Assembly (NCBI RefSeq): GCF_009760405.1
Contig: NZ_WRPP01000008.1
Location: forward strand, 62,001-126,000
Length of the DNA: 64,000 nucleotides
From: Nocardia terrae
GTDB taxonomy: Bacteria > Actinomycetota > Actinomycetes > Mycobacteriales > Mycobacteriaceae
Direction: 5' to 3'
A model generated the notes under the pieces. It was not told where the DNA came from, searched no databases, and saw nothing but the letters and a program-made list of their open reading frames with translations. Of this stretch, positions 8,060 to 17,492 are shown one piece after another. The position numbers were made by a program, and so were the translations under genes. Numbering within the stretch: the stretch's first letter is position 1; each line of letters starts with the position of its first letter.

Positions 8060-8745
8060 AGCGCCGCATGGTGGATCAGCGCGTCGGCGACAAACGCCAT
8101 CCCGGCCAACAGCAGCAGGATCCGAACGGACAGGGGGCCGAACCGTTTCAGTGCGCGTACCAGTCCCCGATAGAAACGACGCGCTCCCGGGGACCGCAGT
8201 GTCGAGGTGAGCAGCACCAGCGTCGGCGGTAGCAACGCGATGAAGCAGTACGCGACGATGATCAGCGGCCACATCGGCGGGTGCGGGTCGCGGGCCGAGA
8301 TCATGGCCAGCGCGGTGAGATAGGGCACCGCCGTCGGCGCTTGAGCCAGGCCGATGGCTACGCCGACGAGACCCAGCAGCAGCGGTCTTCGGCGGGCCTC
8401 CAATGCCCATGCCGGAACCGCGGTGGCCGCACCGTCCTTCTTCGAGAGGCGCAGGCTGCCGAGGAGCAGCAGGACCAGGCCGACGAGCAGTTCGGCCCAG
8501 TAGCGGACGCTCGGCGTGATGTCGAAGCTGACCAGGTCGGTGAGGAAGCGGAGGCCCAGGACGACGGCGATGCCGAAAGTCGTTGTGATGGCGAAGTTTC
8601 CGAGGAGGAAGCTCAGCGCGCCGGGAAGCGGGGAGCGGCGGCTCGAGCGGCTGTCGTAGACGACTGCGGTGGTCACTCCCACCAAGAGCACGTCCAGCGA
8701 GTCGAGGAACGCGAATCCGGCCAGCGCCAACAGGAATAGAAGCAT
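8056..8745 (-). CDS. GAP-family (Sap-like) integral membrane protein
   Basis: A 229-residue protein with about six hydrophobic segments and the N-terminal signature ALAGFAFLDSLDVLLVGVT typical of the GAP/Sap family. Some members move glycolipids or peptidolipids across the plasma membrane in mycobacteria (established for a few); the rest are unassigned. The ATG at 8745 lies 4 bp after the stop of the upstream gene, so it is the last gene of the lspA run. It may serve envelope lipid transport here (inference). Confidence 0.72.
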   Translation of the reverse strand: MLLFLLALAGFAFLDSLDVLLVGVTTAVVYDSRSSRRSPLPGALSFLLGNFAITTTFGIAVVLGLRFLTDLVSFDITPSVRYWAELLVGLVLLLLGSLRLSKKDGAATAVPAWALEARRRPLLLGLVGVAIGLAQAPTAVPYLTALAMISARDPHPPMWPLIIVAYCFIALLPPTLVLLTSTLRSPGARRFYRGLVRALKRFGPLSVRILLLLAGMAFVADALIHHAAL

Positions 8746-8749
8746 GCGG

Positions 8750-9412
8750 TCAGTTGGCGGGGACCGGGCCGTCGTCGGGCGTGGGGCTGGCGGTGTCGGC
8801 TTGTTCGGGCAGCAACGGGGATACGGCGAAGACTCCGGCCGCGGCATCGGCGGGCAGGGCCTCGACGGCGCGAATTCCCGGGTGCGCGGCCAGGATTCGG
8901 AGTTGGGCGAGCGGACCGTAGAGGACGATGCCGACCACGCACGGGCAGTTGGCGCGCAGGCGCGCGGCGACGAGGTTCTTGACCCGCGTGGAGCGGTCGT
9001 CGAAGGTCGGGGTCGATTCCACCTGGGCGGCCGCGGATTTCAGGGAGGCCACCGCGACCGCGTCACCGGCGGGCACCCCGACGGCGATGATGGGGGTGGC
9101 CACCCGGTCGACGGTCACGTGGTAGTCGATCTCCGAGATGCGCAGGCCGCCACCGAACTCGGGGATCCGGTCCGCCGTGACGCCCTCGGTGAACGACAGC
9201 AGCGCCCAGTGCCCTTCGGAATCGCCGCCTTCCAGCGACTTCCGGGCGCGATCCAGATACTGGGCCACCACCTCACCGCTCTCCGGTCCCAGCCGGTCGG
9301 TCGAGATGATCGCCGCGCGGGGTGGAATCGCCCACCCCAGCACGACGATCAGGATCGCCGACAGGACCGCGGCCGCGACGAACCCCACCCGGCGCAGCGT
9401 CGGTGCATCCAC
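8750..9412 (-). CDS. Membrane-anchored protein of unknown function
   Basis: A 220-residue protein with one N-terminal membrane helix (about residues 9-30) and the rest presumably outside the cell. It contains a helical region around 45-75, then strands with VATPIIAVGVP, a CPC pair in RANCPCVVGIVLYG and a Pro/Asp-rich C-terminus. I do not recognise a family. It starts 12 bp after the RluA-family gene and ends 4 bp before the GAP-family gene, so all are likely co-transcribed with lspA. Confidence 0.65.
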   Translation of the reverse strand: MDAPTLRRVGFVAAAVLSAILIVVLGWAIPPRAAIISTDRLGPESGEVVAQYLDRARKSLEGGDSEGHWALLSFTEGVTADRIPEFGGGLRISEIDYHVTVDRVATPIIAVGVPAGDAVAVASLKSAAAQVESTPTFDDRSTRVKNLVAARLRANCPCVVGIVLYGPLAQLRILAAHPGIRAVEALPADAAAGVFAVSPLLPEQADTASPTPDDGPVPAN

Positions 9413-9424
9413 GAGAACTCCAGA

Positions 9425-10351
9425 TCAGTGCGCGCGCAGCACGTCGAGTGCGTGTTCCAGGTCTGCCGGGTACTCGCTGGTGATCTCGACCCAGCGGCCG
9501 TCGGCGGGATGGTTGAACCCGAGTTGACGGGCGTGCAGCCACTGCCGCTCCAGCCCCAGCCGCTCGGCCAGACGCGGATCGGCCCCATAGGTGAGGTCGC
9601 CGCAGCAGGGGTGCCGGACCGCCGAGAAGTGGACGCGAATCTGGTGGGTGCGACCGGTTTCCAGGTGGATGTCGAGCAGGCTCGCCGACTGGAACGCCTC
9701 GACCGTGTCGTAGTGCGTGACCGACGGCCGTCCATCGGCGGTCACCGCGAACTTCCAGTCGTTGCCGCGGGCCCGGCCGATCGGCGCGTCGATGGTCCCG
9801 CTCGACGGGTCCGGATGCCCCTGCACCAGAGCGTGATACCGCTTCTCCACCGTCCGGTACTTGAACGCGCGCTTGAGCACCGTGTACGCGTGCTCGGACT
9901 GGGCGACGACCATCACACCCGAGGTGCCCACGTCCAGCCGGTGCACGATCCCTTGCCGCTCATGCGCTCCCGAGGTGGAGATCCGGTAGCCCATGGCCGC
10001 CAGCCCGCCCACGACCGTCGGCCCGGTCCAGCCGACGCCCGTATGCGCCGCCACCCCAACGGGTTTGTCCACCGCCACGATGTCGTCGTCGGCGTAGAGG
10101 ATCTTCATGCCGTCGACCGGCGTCGCCTCCACGGTGAGTTCCCGCTTGGGCTCCGGGAATTCGACCTCGAGCCACGCCCCGGCGGTCAGCCGATCCGACT
10201 TTCCGGCCGCGACGCCGTCCAACTGGACCGCGCCGTCCTCGGCCATCGAGGCCACGGCCGTGCGCGACAGTCCCAGCAGTCGCGACAGTCCGGCATCGAC
10301 GCGCATGCCGTCCAGGCCGTCCGGCACCGGCATGCTGCGGGTCTCCCTCAC
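9425..10351 (-). CDS. rluD: RluA-family 23S rRNA/tRNA pseudouridine synthase
   Basis: A 308-residue pseudouridine synthase. An S4-like N-terminal domain (DAGLSRLLGLSRTAVASM) precedes the catalytic domain with the signature HRLDVGTSG, whose Asp is the catalytic residue, and the later GRTHQIRVHF motif. It isomerises uridine in large-subunit rRNA or tRNA; RluD-type specificity is inferred from architecture and from its place next to lspA, as in mycobacteria. The GTG at 10351 forms a GTGA overlap with the lspA stop, pointing to translational coupling; an internal ATG at 10333 is the alternative. Confidence 0.87.
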   Translation of the reverse strand: MRETRSMPVPDGLDGMRVDAGLSRLLGLSRTAVASMAEDGAVQLDGVAAGKSDRLTAGAWLEVEFPEPKRELTVEATPVDGMKILYADDDIVAVDKPVGVAAHTGVGWTGPTVVGGLAAMGYRISTSGAHERQGIVHRLDVGTSGVMVVAQSEHAYTVLKRAFKYRTVEKRYHALVQGHPDPSSGTIDAPIGRARGNDWKFAVTADGRPSVTHYDTVEAFQSASLLDIHLETGRTHQIRVHFSAVRHPCCGDLTYGADPRLAERLGLERQWLHARQLGFNHPADGRWVEITSEYPADLEHALDVLRAH

Positions 10352-10992
10352 GCCGCCTCCCCTTCCGCGCTCGACGCGTGCTGGCGGTGCATGCGGGTGC
10401 CGTCGGGTTCGAAACCGAACACCGTCAACGCCACCAGCAGAATGGCTCCGCACACGATCGACGAGTCGGCCACATTGAACACCGGCCACCAGCCGACCGC
10501 CACGAAATCGACCACATGACCCTGCAGCGGGCCGGGCGCGCGGAACAGCCGGTCGACCAGGTTGCCGAGCGCGCCGCCCAGCACCATGCCCAGGCCGATC
10601 GCCCACGGCAGCGACCGCAGGGTGCGGCCGATCCGGATGACACCGATCACGACCGCCGCCGCGACCAGCGTCAGCAGCCAGGTCATGCCGGTGGCCATGG
10701 AGAACGCCGCGCCCGGATTGCGGGTCAGGGTCAGGCGCGCCCAATCGCCGATCAGATAGATCGGCTTCCCGGGGGTCATGGTCGCGACCACGATGGTTTT
10801 GGTCAGCAGGTCCAGCCCGAGCAGCACCGCGGCGACGATCAGCAGGTTGCGCAGCCGCAGCGGCTGCGACCCGGCGGCGTCCCCGGAGTCGGACTCCGTC
10901 ACGGCCGCATCCTCGGGCTCCACTGAAGTATCAGCATCCGCTGCGATATCGGGTTCCTCTGCGCCGGATTCGCGCGGGCGGTCGGTACTCAC
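10348..10992 (-). CDS. lspA: Lipoprotein signal peptidase LspA
   Basis: Type II signal peptidase, an inner-membrane aspartyl protease that cleaves prolipoproteins before the lipidated cysteine. The 214-residue protein has four membrane helices and the motifs TRNPGAAFS, GGALGNLVDR and FNVADSSI, the last two with the catalytic aspartates. An acidic, disordered stretch of about 45 residues precedes the first helix, longer than in enteric LspA. The GTG at 10992 has a GAGGA site about 10 nt upstream; an ATG at 11010 is possible. Several lipoproteins in this window would be its substrates. Confidence 0.92.
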   Translation of the reverse strand: MSTDRPRESGAEEPDIAADADTSVEPEDAAVTESDSGDAAGSQPLRLRNLLIVAAVLLGLDLLTKTIVVATMTPGKPIYLIGDWARLTLTRNPGAAFSMATGMTWLLTLVAAAVVIGVIRIGRTLRSLPWAIGLGMVLGGALGNLVDRLFRAPGPLQGHVVDFVAVGWWPVFNVADSSIVCGAILLVALTVFGFEPDGTRMHRQHASSAEGEAA

Positions 10993-11092
10993 CCTGCCAT
11001 CATTCCTCATCCGAGATTCGCGCCGTGCCACGGCTGGCTGTCCCCCTCGTGATCCCAGCTGTTTTTCAGGAACGCGTCGTAACCTGTTCGAC

Positions 11093-12088
11093 GTGACGGT
11101 GTTGTCTTCCTCCCCCAGCTCGGCGAACGCCACCGCACGCTGTTCCGGCATCCCGCGCCCGCCGCGGAGAGGTGCGCGTTCCGGGGTCCTGCTGCTGGTG
11201 CTCGCGATGACCCTGACCGCCTTCGGTGTCGGCTGCAGCGACGGCGCCGAGCGCACGGTCGAATCCGACGGCACAGAGCCGGTGGGCATCAACAAGACCG
11301 AGGTCACCATGCCCATCGAGGCCGTGACCACCACGATCACCGACCCGGGCGCCGAACCTCGCTCGCCGCTGCGCCGCGCCTACGAGATCGGCACCACGCA
11401 GCAGGTCACGCTGAGCACCGACCATCACATCGAGCAGCAGATCAACAATCAGGCGCTGCGCGACATCTCCCCGCCCGGGATGACCATTCCGCTCACCGCG
11501 CAGGCCGGCCGCGAAGGCATCGACCTGACCCTGGGCAATGTCTCCTCCCCCGATCCCGCCCTCGCCAAGGCGCTGCTGCCCGCCGACGGCTCGCAGGTCG
11601 GTTTCGACGTGAACGAACTGGGCGCGATCACCGCGCTCAAGCTGAACCCCAAGCCCGCCACCTCCGACACCGCGCGCGCCGCCCTGGAGCAGTCCTTCTA
11701 TCAGGCGGTGTACCAGTCGATCGCGTTCCCCGAGGACGCCGTCGGCGTGGGCGCGGTGTGGACGGTGCGGCAACAGGTTTCCGGCAGTGTCCCACTGGAG
11801 CAGGTGACCACGGCCACCCTCACCGCCCGCGACGGCAACCTGTGCACCATCGAACTGAATGTGGTGCAGACCCCGAAGTCGACCGTCTGGCATCTGCCCA
11901 ATGAGGCGGGCCAGCTGGAGATCGTCGACTACCTCATGCACGGCACCGGCACCATCACGGTGGATCTCGGGCTGCCGCTGCCGGTTTCGGGTTCGGTCCA
12001 GGTGGGCGGGAATCAGACCTACCGCGACCCGCGCAGCGCGGTGACCCTGCACCAGACCTTGCGTACGGAGGTGCAGTGGGGCGCGTGA
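11093..12088 (+). CDS. Secreted/lipoprotein-like protein, DUF6263 type
   Basis: About 331 residues. The N-terminus has a basic start, a hydrophobic stretch (about 31-46) and then LTAFGVGCSDG, a weak lipobox because Gly is at -3. The rest is a beta-rich domain including TLSTDHHIEQQ, FDVNELGAITAL and DAVGVGAVWTVRQQV, resembling the DUF6263 family of unknown role. The GTG at 11093 is a tentative start; no strong ribosome site is visible. It overlaps the next lipoprotein gene by 4 bp, which implies joint expression. It diverges from lspA across 100 bp. Confidence 0.65.
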   Translation: MTVLSSSPSSANATARCSGIPRPPRRGARSGVLLLVLAMTLTAFGVGCSDGAERTVESDGTEPVGINKTEVTMPIEAVTTTITDPGAEPRSPLRRAYEIGTTQQVTLSTDHHIEQQINNQALRDISPPGMTIPLTAQAGREGIDLTLGNVSSPDPALAKALLPADGSQVGFDVNELGAITALKLNPKPATSDTARAALEQSFYQAVYQSIAFPEDAVGVGAVWTVRQQVSGSVPLEQVTTATLTARDGNLCTIELNVVQTPKSTVWHLPNEAGQLEIVDYLMHGTGTITVDLGLPLPVSGSVQVGGNQTYRDPRSAVTLHQTLRTEVQWGA

Positions 12089-12786
12089 CGCGGCCGGCGC
12101 TGCTGATCGGTGCGCTCGCACTGACGGTGACCGCCTGCGGGAACAAGGATTCCGCGCCTCCGATGCCCAGCCTGGGGCCGGCGGTGAAACCATCCACCCC
12201 GGCCGGTAACGCGCCGGTGCCGGACCAGTACACGCTGCGATCGGATCTGATCGACGCGACCGCGCTGCCCACCGGATTCACCGCCATGGACGATCCGCCG
12301 CCCGGCAGCAGCGGCGGCGCGGGCGCCAAGACCGATCCCGCGCCGTGCGCGAATATCCTGGCGTCCATCGCGACTCAGGCTCCCGGCGCGGCCGCGCAGG
12401 CCGCCGCGCAGTTCGCGGGGAACAATTTCGCGAGCATCGATATCGATGCGGCGTCCTATGCGAATGGCGGAGCGGCGCAAGCGTTCTCCACGGTGCAATC
12501 GCTGCTGCCGGGTTGTACGAAATATTCCGGTAAGGATGCCGACAACACCAAAGTCGAATTCCGGCTGGGCGGTTTGAATCAACCGCAGGCCGGTGACGGC
12601 TCGACCGCATTCCAAGTGCGCACCACCAGTGACGGACTCACGCTCTACACCGATGTGAGCATCGTGCTGGTCGGGAATACGGTCGTGCAGATCGCGCTGT
12701 CCGACTCCAAAGAGCCTGATCCGCAGCAGCTCAGCGCCATGACCGCAGCGCAGGTGCGCAAGCTGCAGGGGGCTGCGGGCCCGTAG
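12085..12786 (+). CDS. Lipoprotein with PknH-sensor/LpqN-like domain
   Basis: A 233-residue lipoprotein. A short signal peptide ends in a good lipobox, LTVTAC, so the mature protein is anchored at Cys. After a Pro-rich linker comes an alpha/beta domain (LIDATALPTGF through the C-terminus) with two cysteines, resembling the extracellular domains of mycobacterial PknH and small Lpp/Lpq lipoproteins; the ligand is unknown. The GTG at 12085 overlaps the stop of the upstream gene (GTGA); a GTG at 12076 is also possible but sits only 4 nt after GGAGG. Confidence 0.68.
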   Translation: MTRPALLIGALALTVTACGNKDSAPPMPSLGPAVKPSTPAGNAPVPDQYTLRSDLIDATALPTGFTAMDDPPPGSSGGAGAKTDPAPCANILASIATQAPGAAAQAAAQFAGNNFASIDIDAASYANGGAAQAFSTVQSLLPGCTKYSGKDADNTKVEFRLGGLNQPQAGDGSTAFQVRTTSDGLTLYTDVSIVLVGNTVVQIALSDSKEPDPQQLSAMTAAQVRKLQGAAGP

Positions 12787-12908
12787 TCACGGAATATTTC
12801 CGGCGCCCAGATCTTTTCGCTTGATCATCGCGAAATTCGAGCAAGTGTTGTCGGTGCCCGGGAATAGGCTCGGAGACGTCCGACAACAACCTCGATCGGA
12901 GGTTTCCG

Positions 12909-13370
12909 ATGTCCGATGTCAAACCCATTCCCGACGGTTACCCGACCGTCAGTCCCGCTCTCGCGTGCCAAGGAGCCGCGCAGGCGATCGATTTCTACAA
13001 GCATGTGTTCGGAGCCGACGAGCGCTACCGCATGCCCGGCCCGGACGGCAAGATCGCGCACTGCGAAATGCAGTTCGGCACTTCGGTGATCATGCTCGGC
13101 GACCCGGCCCCCGGCATGGGGTTCCTGGATCCGAGAACGATCGGCGGCACGCCGGTCAACCTCTACGTCTACGTCGACGATGTGGACGCGGCCCACGCCG
13201 CCGCGCTCGCCGCCGGCGCACAGGAACTGCAGGCCCCCGCCAACCAGTTCTACGGTGACCGCACCTCGGCCCTCGAGGACCCGTGGGGACACCGCTGGAC
13301 CCTCGCGCTGCACGTCGAAGACGTGAACCCGGAGGAGATGGCGAAGCGGATGGCCGAGATGCAGGGCTGA
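12909..13370 (+). CDS. VOC (glyoxalase-like) family protein, PhnB-type
   Basis: A 153-residue single-chain vicinal-oxygen-chelate protein. It shows the beta-alpha-beta-beta-beta repeats with AIDFYKHVFGADERYRM, HCEMQFGTSVIMLGD, VNLYVYVDDVDAAHAAA and DPWGHRWTLALHVEDV. The last motif carries the His/Glu-type metal positions. The sequence resembles PhnB-like proteins; its reaction is unknown. A strong GGAGG lies about 7 nt upstream of the ATG. It is monocistronic and ends just before a 15-bp terminator stem. Confidence 0.82.
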   Translation: MSDVKPIPDGYPTVSPALACQGAAQAIDFYKHVFGADERYRMPGPDGKIAHCEMQFGTSVIMLGDPAPGMGFLDPRTIGGTPVNLYVYVDDVDAAHAAALAAGAQELQAPANQFYGDRTSALEDPWGHRWTLALHVEDVNPEEMAKRMAEMQG

Positions 13371-13393
13371 GCAATCAGGTCCCGCACAACGCA

Positions 13394-13429
13394 ATCCGCA
13401 CCCGTTTCAACGAGGAAACGGGTGCGGAT
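13394..13429. terminator. Perfect 15-bp stem between convergent genes
   Basis: Arms 13394-13408 and 13415-13429 are fully complementary with a 6-nt loop. The stem sits 24 bp after the VOC stop codon and 15 bp after the end of the converging arabinosyltransferase gene, so it can stop transcription from both sides. No clear U-run follows. Confidence 0.8.
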
Positions 13430-13444
13430 CGGTGTCGCGAGGAC

Positions 13445-16400
13445 TTACTGCCAGCCGGTGACGTTGATCGGGCCGGGATTCCACAGACCCGTATGGGTAT
13501 CGGTGGTCACAATCGGCTTGGCGGTCTGCGCCGAGTGATCGATCCGGTCCAGGATCTGCAGCTCGCCCCAGTCGTTGCGCGGGTCGTCGGCGAGGAACGT
13601 CGCCACCGTGATCGGCCGCAGCAGCATCGAACTCCAGCCCAGCGCGCCGCCACCGTCATGGCTCTGCCACAGCGTGGTCATGCCCGCGCCGCCCCGGTCG
13701 GGCAGGATGCGGTAGTCCGGCACCTCGGCGATGCCGTCGAGGTGATCGAACGGCCGCTGGCACGGGAACTGCAGGCCCACTTCCCAATCCAGCAGCACCG
13801 GCTTGTCCCGGCCGACGAAGCTCTCCAGCGTGACGGTCTGCGGAATGCGCGGCGGCGTCAACGCCACCCACTGCTTGGAATCGCTGTCGCGGTCCTCGGC
13901 GATCACGCGAATCGCGGTGGCGTCGGCGGGAATCTGGCTCATCGGCACCCGCAGATTGCGCCACGTCGGCGCGGGACCGATATCGATGGGCGTGACGCGG
14001 CCCCGCGGTTCGAACGAACCGTCGGCTCCCGGCACCCCGTACTCGATCTCGACCTTCTGGCCGGGAGTCACGATCCCGTCCTTGTTGACCGAGTAGATGC
14101 GGCCCGCCGCCGCCACCGCGATGATGCCGGAGCTGTCACGCTGCGCGGGCAGCGAGTACCAGCCGGTGGTGAGAGTGGAGACCGCCTCGGTGCTGTTGTA
14201 GCTGCCCAGCACCGGGGTGTTCGCGTCGAGCCCGAAAGGCAGTGGCGTGGTGGTGGTTCCCGCCACGGTGGTGGTGGAGCGGTTGCTCACCGCGTTGGCC
14301 ACGTTGCCGCCGGTGTCGACATCGTCATCGGGGCGCAGGTCGCTGGAGATCCCCTTCGGGGTGAAGCCGACCGCATTCGCGCTGAAGGTACCTGCCGCAT
14401 CGCCGTCGACCGGCTTCAGCATGCCCTTGTTCGGATCCTGCTCCACCAGAACGTCATTGGCCAGACCGCACGGCTTGCCCAGCAGCGCATCGACATTCGA
14501 GCGGGCCAGCGAGTAGGCGGGATACTGCACGATCGCACCCTTGGCCAGCGAGGCCACCTCGAACAGCACCATGAGCGCGGCCGCCACGGTCAGCGGCGGA
14601 ATGGCGACGAAGCGCCAGCCGAGCTTGGAGATCCGATGCGGGCCGGGCTGTTCGGGCGCGCGCACATGGAACCAACCCGCCAGGACGAGCAGCGCACCCG
14701 CAATGACGAGCATGATCTTGTCGACCCCGATACCGGCCAGCACGACCGACTTGTCGTTCCAGGAGATCGACCAGTTCGAGACGTACCAGTAGCCGTTGAT
14801 GCTCGAGAACGACATCGCGAGCGCGAAGGCGATCACCGCCGCGAACAACGTCCGGTTCCGCGGTGAGCGCATCACTCGCGGTCCCACCGCCACGGCGGCC
14901 AAAACGGCTACGACACCGGCGATTCCGGCGTAGATGCCGTTGTGATGCGTCCACTTGGTGGGCGTGAACATCATCAGCAGAATGGTGCCGACACCGGTAC
15001 CCAGCACACGCTTCACGGGACCCGGCGCGGTGAACGGAATCCGCCCGCCCTTGCGCAGCAAGACGAATACACAGGCCAGCAGGGCGATCCAGAACGCGAC
15101 CATGCCGAAGCGCCGCGCCAGCGAACCGTCGATGGTGGGCATGAACAGGTACTGGTAGCGAATGTATTCGGCGTCCCAGTGCACGTCCGGCCCGACCGCG
15201 GTGTGTACCCGCTTCATCTCGAACATCGAGGCCAGCGGCTGATCGCAGAACATGATGGCCAGCACCATCGCACCGGCTGCGGCCAGCGGGGCCGACAGGC
15301 TCAGGTACGACCCGAAACGTGCCTTCAGGATCGCGAGCGCACTCGCGCCGGGAACGGTCGGCTTACCCAGAGCGGTTGCGCGCCGGTTGAGGATCCGCCA
15401 GAGGGGCCGAATACCGGCCAGCAGCGGCGCGAAACAGATGATGCCCGAAGGGCCGACGGTACAGGTGAACGCACCGATCATGATGGCGATGCCGTAGGGC
15501 AGCAACCGCCCGGTGGCGATGGCGCGTTCCACCGAGACCCAGGTGAGCAGGACGCCCAACGCCACCAGCGGTTCCGGCCGCAAGCCGTTGTTGTAGGGCA
15601 GCCAGATGGCCAGGAAGCCCAGCGCACCGGTCCACACCGCGATCCGGTCGCGTCGAATCCGCGCTCCCAGCCGGGGAATCACCTCGCGGCTGAGCACCAG
15701 CCAGATCACGATGCCCGACAGCAGCGCGGGCAACCGCATCCAGATGCTCGCCGGGCTGATCTGCGCCATATGGCCGATGAGGTCGTAATACGGTGTGCCG
15801 ACGGGGGTTTCGGGGACACCGAAGTAGCCGAAGTAGTTGGCCATGTACCCGGCGTGGATGGAGGCCCGGCCCATGCCGTACTGGTAGCCGTCATCGGAGG
15901 TCGTCGCGCCGATGAAGTGCCACAGCAGCAGCGTGCCCAGCACCACCGCGTCGACCGGTTTGAACGTCCACCAGTGCTGCGGCAGGAAACGGCGGCTACG
16001 GCGTCCGTCGAGGCGGTCCAGCCGGTACAACGCGAACAGTGCGACCAGGGTGCCGACGATCGCCGTCCAGATGGCGATGCGCTTGATCGTGCTCGGCGTG
16101 GAGGTGAAGCGGCTGTCGACCTGCGCGGTGACCTTGGTCCCGTCCGAGACCGTCAGATCGCTGTAGATGCCGACCAGCTGCGGCCGGTAATCACCGTCGA
16201 GGGTGACCGGGGCGACCGAGGAGCCGGTCAGCGTCGCGGTGGTGGCCGTCATATCCGAGTGGATGACGAGAGCGCAGTCGCTCGGGAGCTGATCGGTGGG
16301 AACGCTCACCAGCGTCTTGTGGTGGGTGATCGCCTCGAGCTTGCCCGGCGTGGTCACCCCGTCGGCGGTGGAGCTCGCGGTGACCCGGGCCACGAATCCG

Positions 16401-16744
16401 TACCGCTCGAGGTCCGGCGCACCATTGGGCGCGGTCGCGGCGAGCGTGCCGCCCTTGGCGCCCAGTTGCGTCACGGCCGAACAGGGAATGGTGGCGTCGA
16501 AGGTCAGCGGCGCGTACGTGACCAGCGGAGCCTCGACGCTCTGCGCCGAATTGCCTTGCGGCCAAGTCAGAGTGGTGTGATCGACCACCACGGGCAGGAG
16601 CGGCACCGCCAGCGCGGAGACGACGGCCACCAATCCGGCGATCAGAGCGAGCGGCCGGGCCCATCCCCCTCGAATTCGTCTCTCGGGTTCGGCACCAGCA
16701 CTCCCGGCGGAATCCTGCCCCGCCTTCTCCAACACGTCGGTCAC
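13445..16744 (-). CDS. Emb-family cell-wall arabinosyltransferase
   Basis: A 1099-residue GT-C glycosyltransferase of the EmbA/B/C family, which adds arabinose from decaprenyl-phosphoarabinose to arabinogalactan or lipoarabinomannan outside the plasma membrane. An N-terminal helix is followed by an extracytoplasmic jelly-roll-like region, then many membrane helices with the catalytic acidic motif ATTSDDGYQYGM in the first loop, and from about residue 720 a large soluble C-terminal part with carbohydrate-binding folds (GWYSLPAQRD, WLP-type turns). Which Emb paralogue it is cannot be told. The GTG at 16744 follows TAGGATCG; 16783 (TTG) is less likely. Emb proteins are the targets of ethambutol (established for mycobacteria). 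Confidence 0.9.
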   Translation of the reverse strand: MTDVLEKAGQDSAGSAGAEPERRIRGGWARPLALIAGLVAVVSALAVPLLPVVVDHTTLTWPQGNSAQSVEAPLVTYAPLTFDATIPCSAVTQLGAKGGTLAATAPNGAPDLERYGFVARVTASSTADGVTTPGKLEAITHHKTLVSVPTDQLPSDCALVIHSDMTATTATLTGSSVAPVTLDGDYRPQLVGIYSDLTVSDGTKVTAQVDSRFTSTPSTIKRIAIWTAIVGTLVALFALYRLDRLDGRRSRRFLPQHWWTFKPVDAVVLGTLLLWHFIGATTSDDGYQYGMGRASIHAGYMANYFGYFGVPETPVGTPYYDLIGHMAQISPASIWMRLPALLSGIVIWLVLSREVIPRLGARIRRDRIAVWTGALGFLAIWLPYNNGLRPEPLVALGVLLTWVSVERAIATGRLLPYGIAIMIGAFTCTVGPSGIICFAPLLAGIRPLWRILNRRATALGKPTVPGASALAILKARFGSYLSLSAPLAAAGAMVLAIMFCDQPLASMFEMKRVHTAVGPDVHWDAEYIRYQYLFMPTIDGSLARRFGMVAFWIALLACVFVLLRKGGRIPFTAPGPVKRVLGTGVGTILLMMFTPTKWTHHNGIYAGIAGVVAVLAAVAVGPRVMRSPRNRTLFAAVIAFALAMSFSSINGYWYVSNWSISWNDKSVVLAGIGVDKIMLVIAGALLVLAGWFHVRAPEQPGPHRISKLGWRFVAIPPLTVAAALMVLFEVASLAKGAIVQYPAYSLARSNVDALLGKPCGLANDVLVEQDPNKGMLKPVDGDAAGTFSANAVGFTPKGISSDLRPDDDVDTGGNVANAVSNRSTTTVAGTTTTPLPFGLDANTPVLGSYNSTEAVSTLTTGWYSLPAQRDSSGIIAVAAAGRIYSVNKDGIVTPGQKVEIEYGVPGADGSFEPRGRVTPIDIGPAPTWRNLRVPMSQIPADATAIRVIAEDRDSDSKQWVALTPPRIPQTVTLESFVGRDKPVLLDWEVGLQFPCQRPFDHLDGIAEVPDYRILPDRGGAGMTTLWQSHDGGGALGWSSMLLRPITVATFLADDPRNDWGELQILDRIDHSAQTAKPIVTTDTHTGLWNPGPINVTGWQ

Positions 16745-16799
16745 GACCGACGATCCTAAGCGGAACTCATGAAAACGTGCCAAGAGAGGAGCAACCCGA

Positions 16800-16828
16800 C
16801 ATCCCCTTAGGGGATTCCTTAGGGGATG
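16800..16828 (-). terminator. Terminator-like inverted repeat after the MTB12-like gene
   Basis: CATCCCC (16800-16806) pairs with GGGGATG (16822-16828), and the inner bases contain a second TTAGGGGAT/CCTTAGGGG repeat that can form shorter alternative stems. It lies 21 bp past the stop codon of the minus-strand lipoprotein gene and just upstream of the arabinosyltransferase start, so it may separate the two units. Confidence 0.55.
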
Positions 16829-16848
16829 CCGGATCGGTCACACGGGGT

Positions 16849-17349
16849 CTAGCTGCAGGCCGGGGAGGTCTGGTTGGCCAGCGAGAGGGTGTTGCAGATC
16901 CATTCCTTCTGGACCTTCCACTTGCCGTCCTCGGCCACGAACGGGACGACCGCCTGCTGCGGCTGGCCACCGTTGACCGAGATCTGGGCGTCGGCGGTGA
17001 TGGTGCCGTTGCCGAGATCGGTCACATTGGTGACGGTGATGGAGGCGTTGTTCTGCTTGTAGGCCTCGGCCAGGCGGTTGGGCAGGCTCGGGTCGGCCTG
17101 GACGCCCTGCATCATGTCGAGCTTCTCCGAGTCCGGAACGCTCGGGTCCAGGGCCTTCTGCAGTTCGGTGTTCAGGTCCGCGGCGCTGGGGGCCGCCGGG
17201 TAGTTCGCCTGGGAGGTCGTCACCTTGGAGGTGCTGGTCTTGGCGGGCTTGCTGTCCTTCTTGTCACCGCTGCCACACGCCGACAGCCCGAGTACGGTCA
17301 CCACGGCCAGGGCGGCGACCGCGATGCGTCCAGTCTTCTGAAGCTTCAA
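16849..17349 (-). CDS. MTB12-like lipoprotein
   Basis: A 166-residue lipoprotein. The signal peptide KTGRIAVAALAVVTVLGLSAC ends in a canonical LSAC lipobox. A Lys/Ser/Thr-rich linker leads to a folded domain (ADLNTELQKALDPSVP through WKVQKEWICNTLSL) that resembles the low-molecular-weight antigen MTB12/Cfp2 C-terminal domain; its cellular role is unknown. Two late cysteines could form a disulfide. The TTG at 17349 was chosen because AGGACGAG precedes it and the signal peptide then begins with Lys residues. Confidence 0.72.
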   Translation of the reverse strand: MKLQKTGRIAVAALAVVTVLGLSACGSGDKKDSKPAKTSTSKVTTSQANYPAAPSAADLNTELQKALDPSVPDSEKLDMMQGVQADPSLPNRLAEAYKQNNASITVTNVTDLGNGTITADAQISVNGGQPQQAVVPFVAEDGKWKVQKEWICNTLSLANQTSPACS

Positions 17350-17492
17350 CTGCTCGTCCTTTGCGTTCGAGTAGATCCGTTCGACGACTCGCGAGACTAC
17401 CAACGCAGCGTCACGGAAACCGGCTTCCCGGAGCTTGGCGCGGCATATTCAGTCCGAATCCACATAATTCGCGCAAACCTGCCTTAACTGCG

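Noticed and set aside
8669..10519. A 616-codon plus-strand frame
   Set aside because: It is antisense to the RluA-family synthase and its neighbours and has no recognisable fold.
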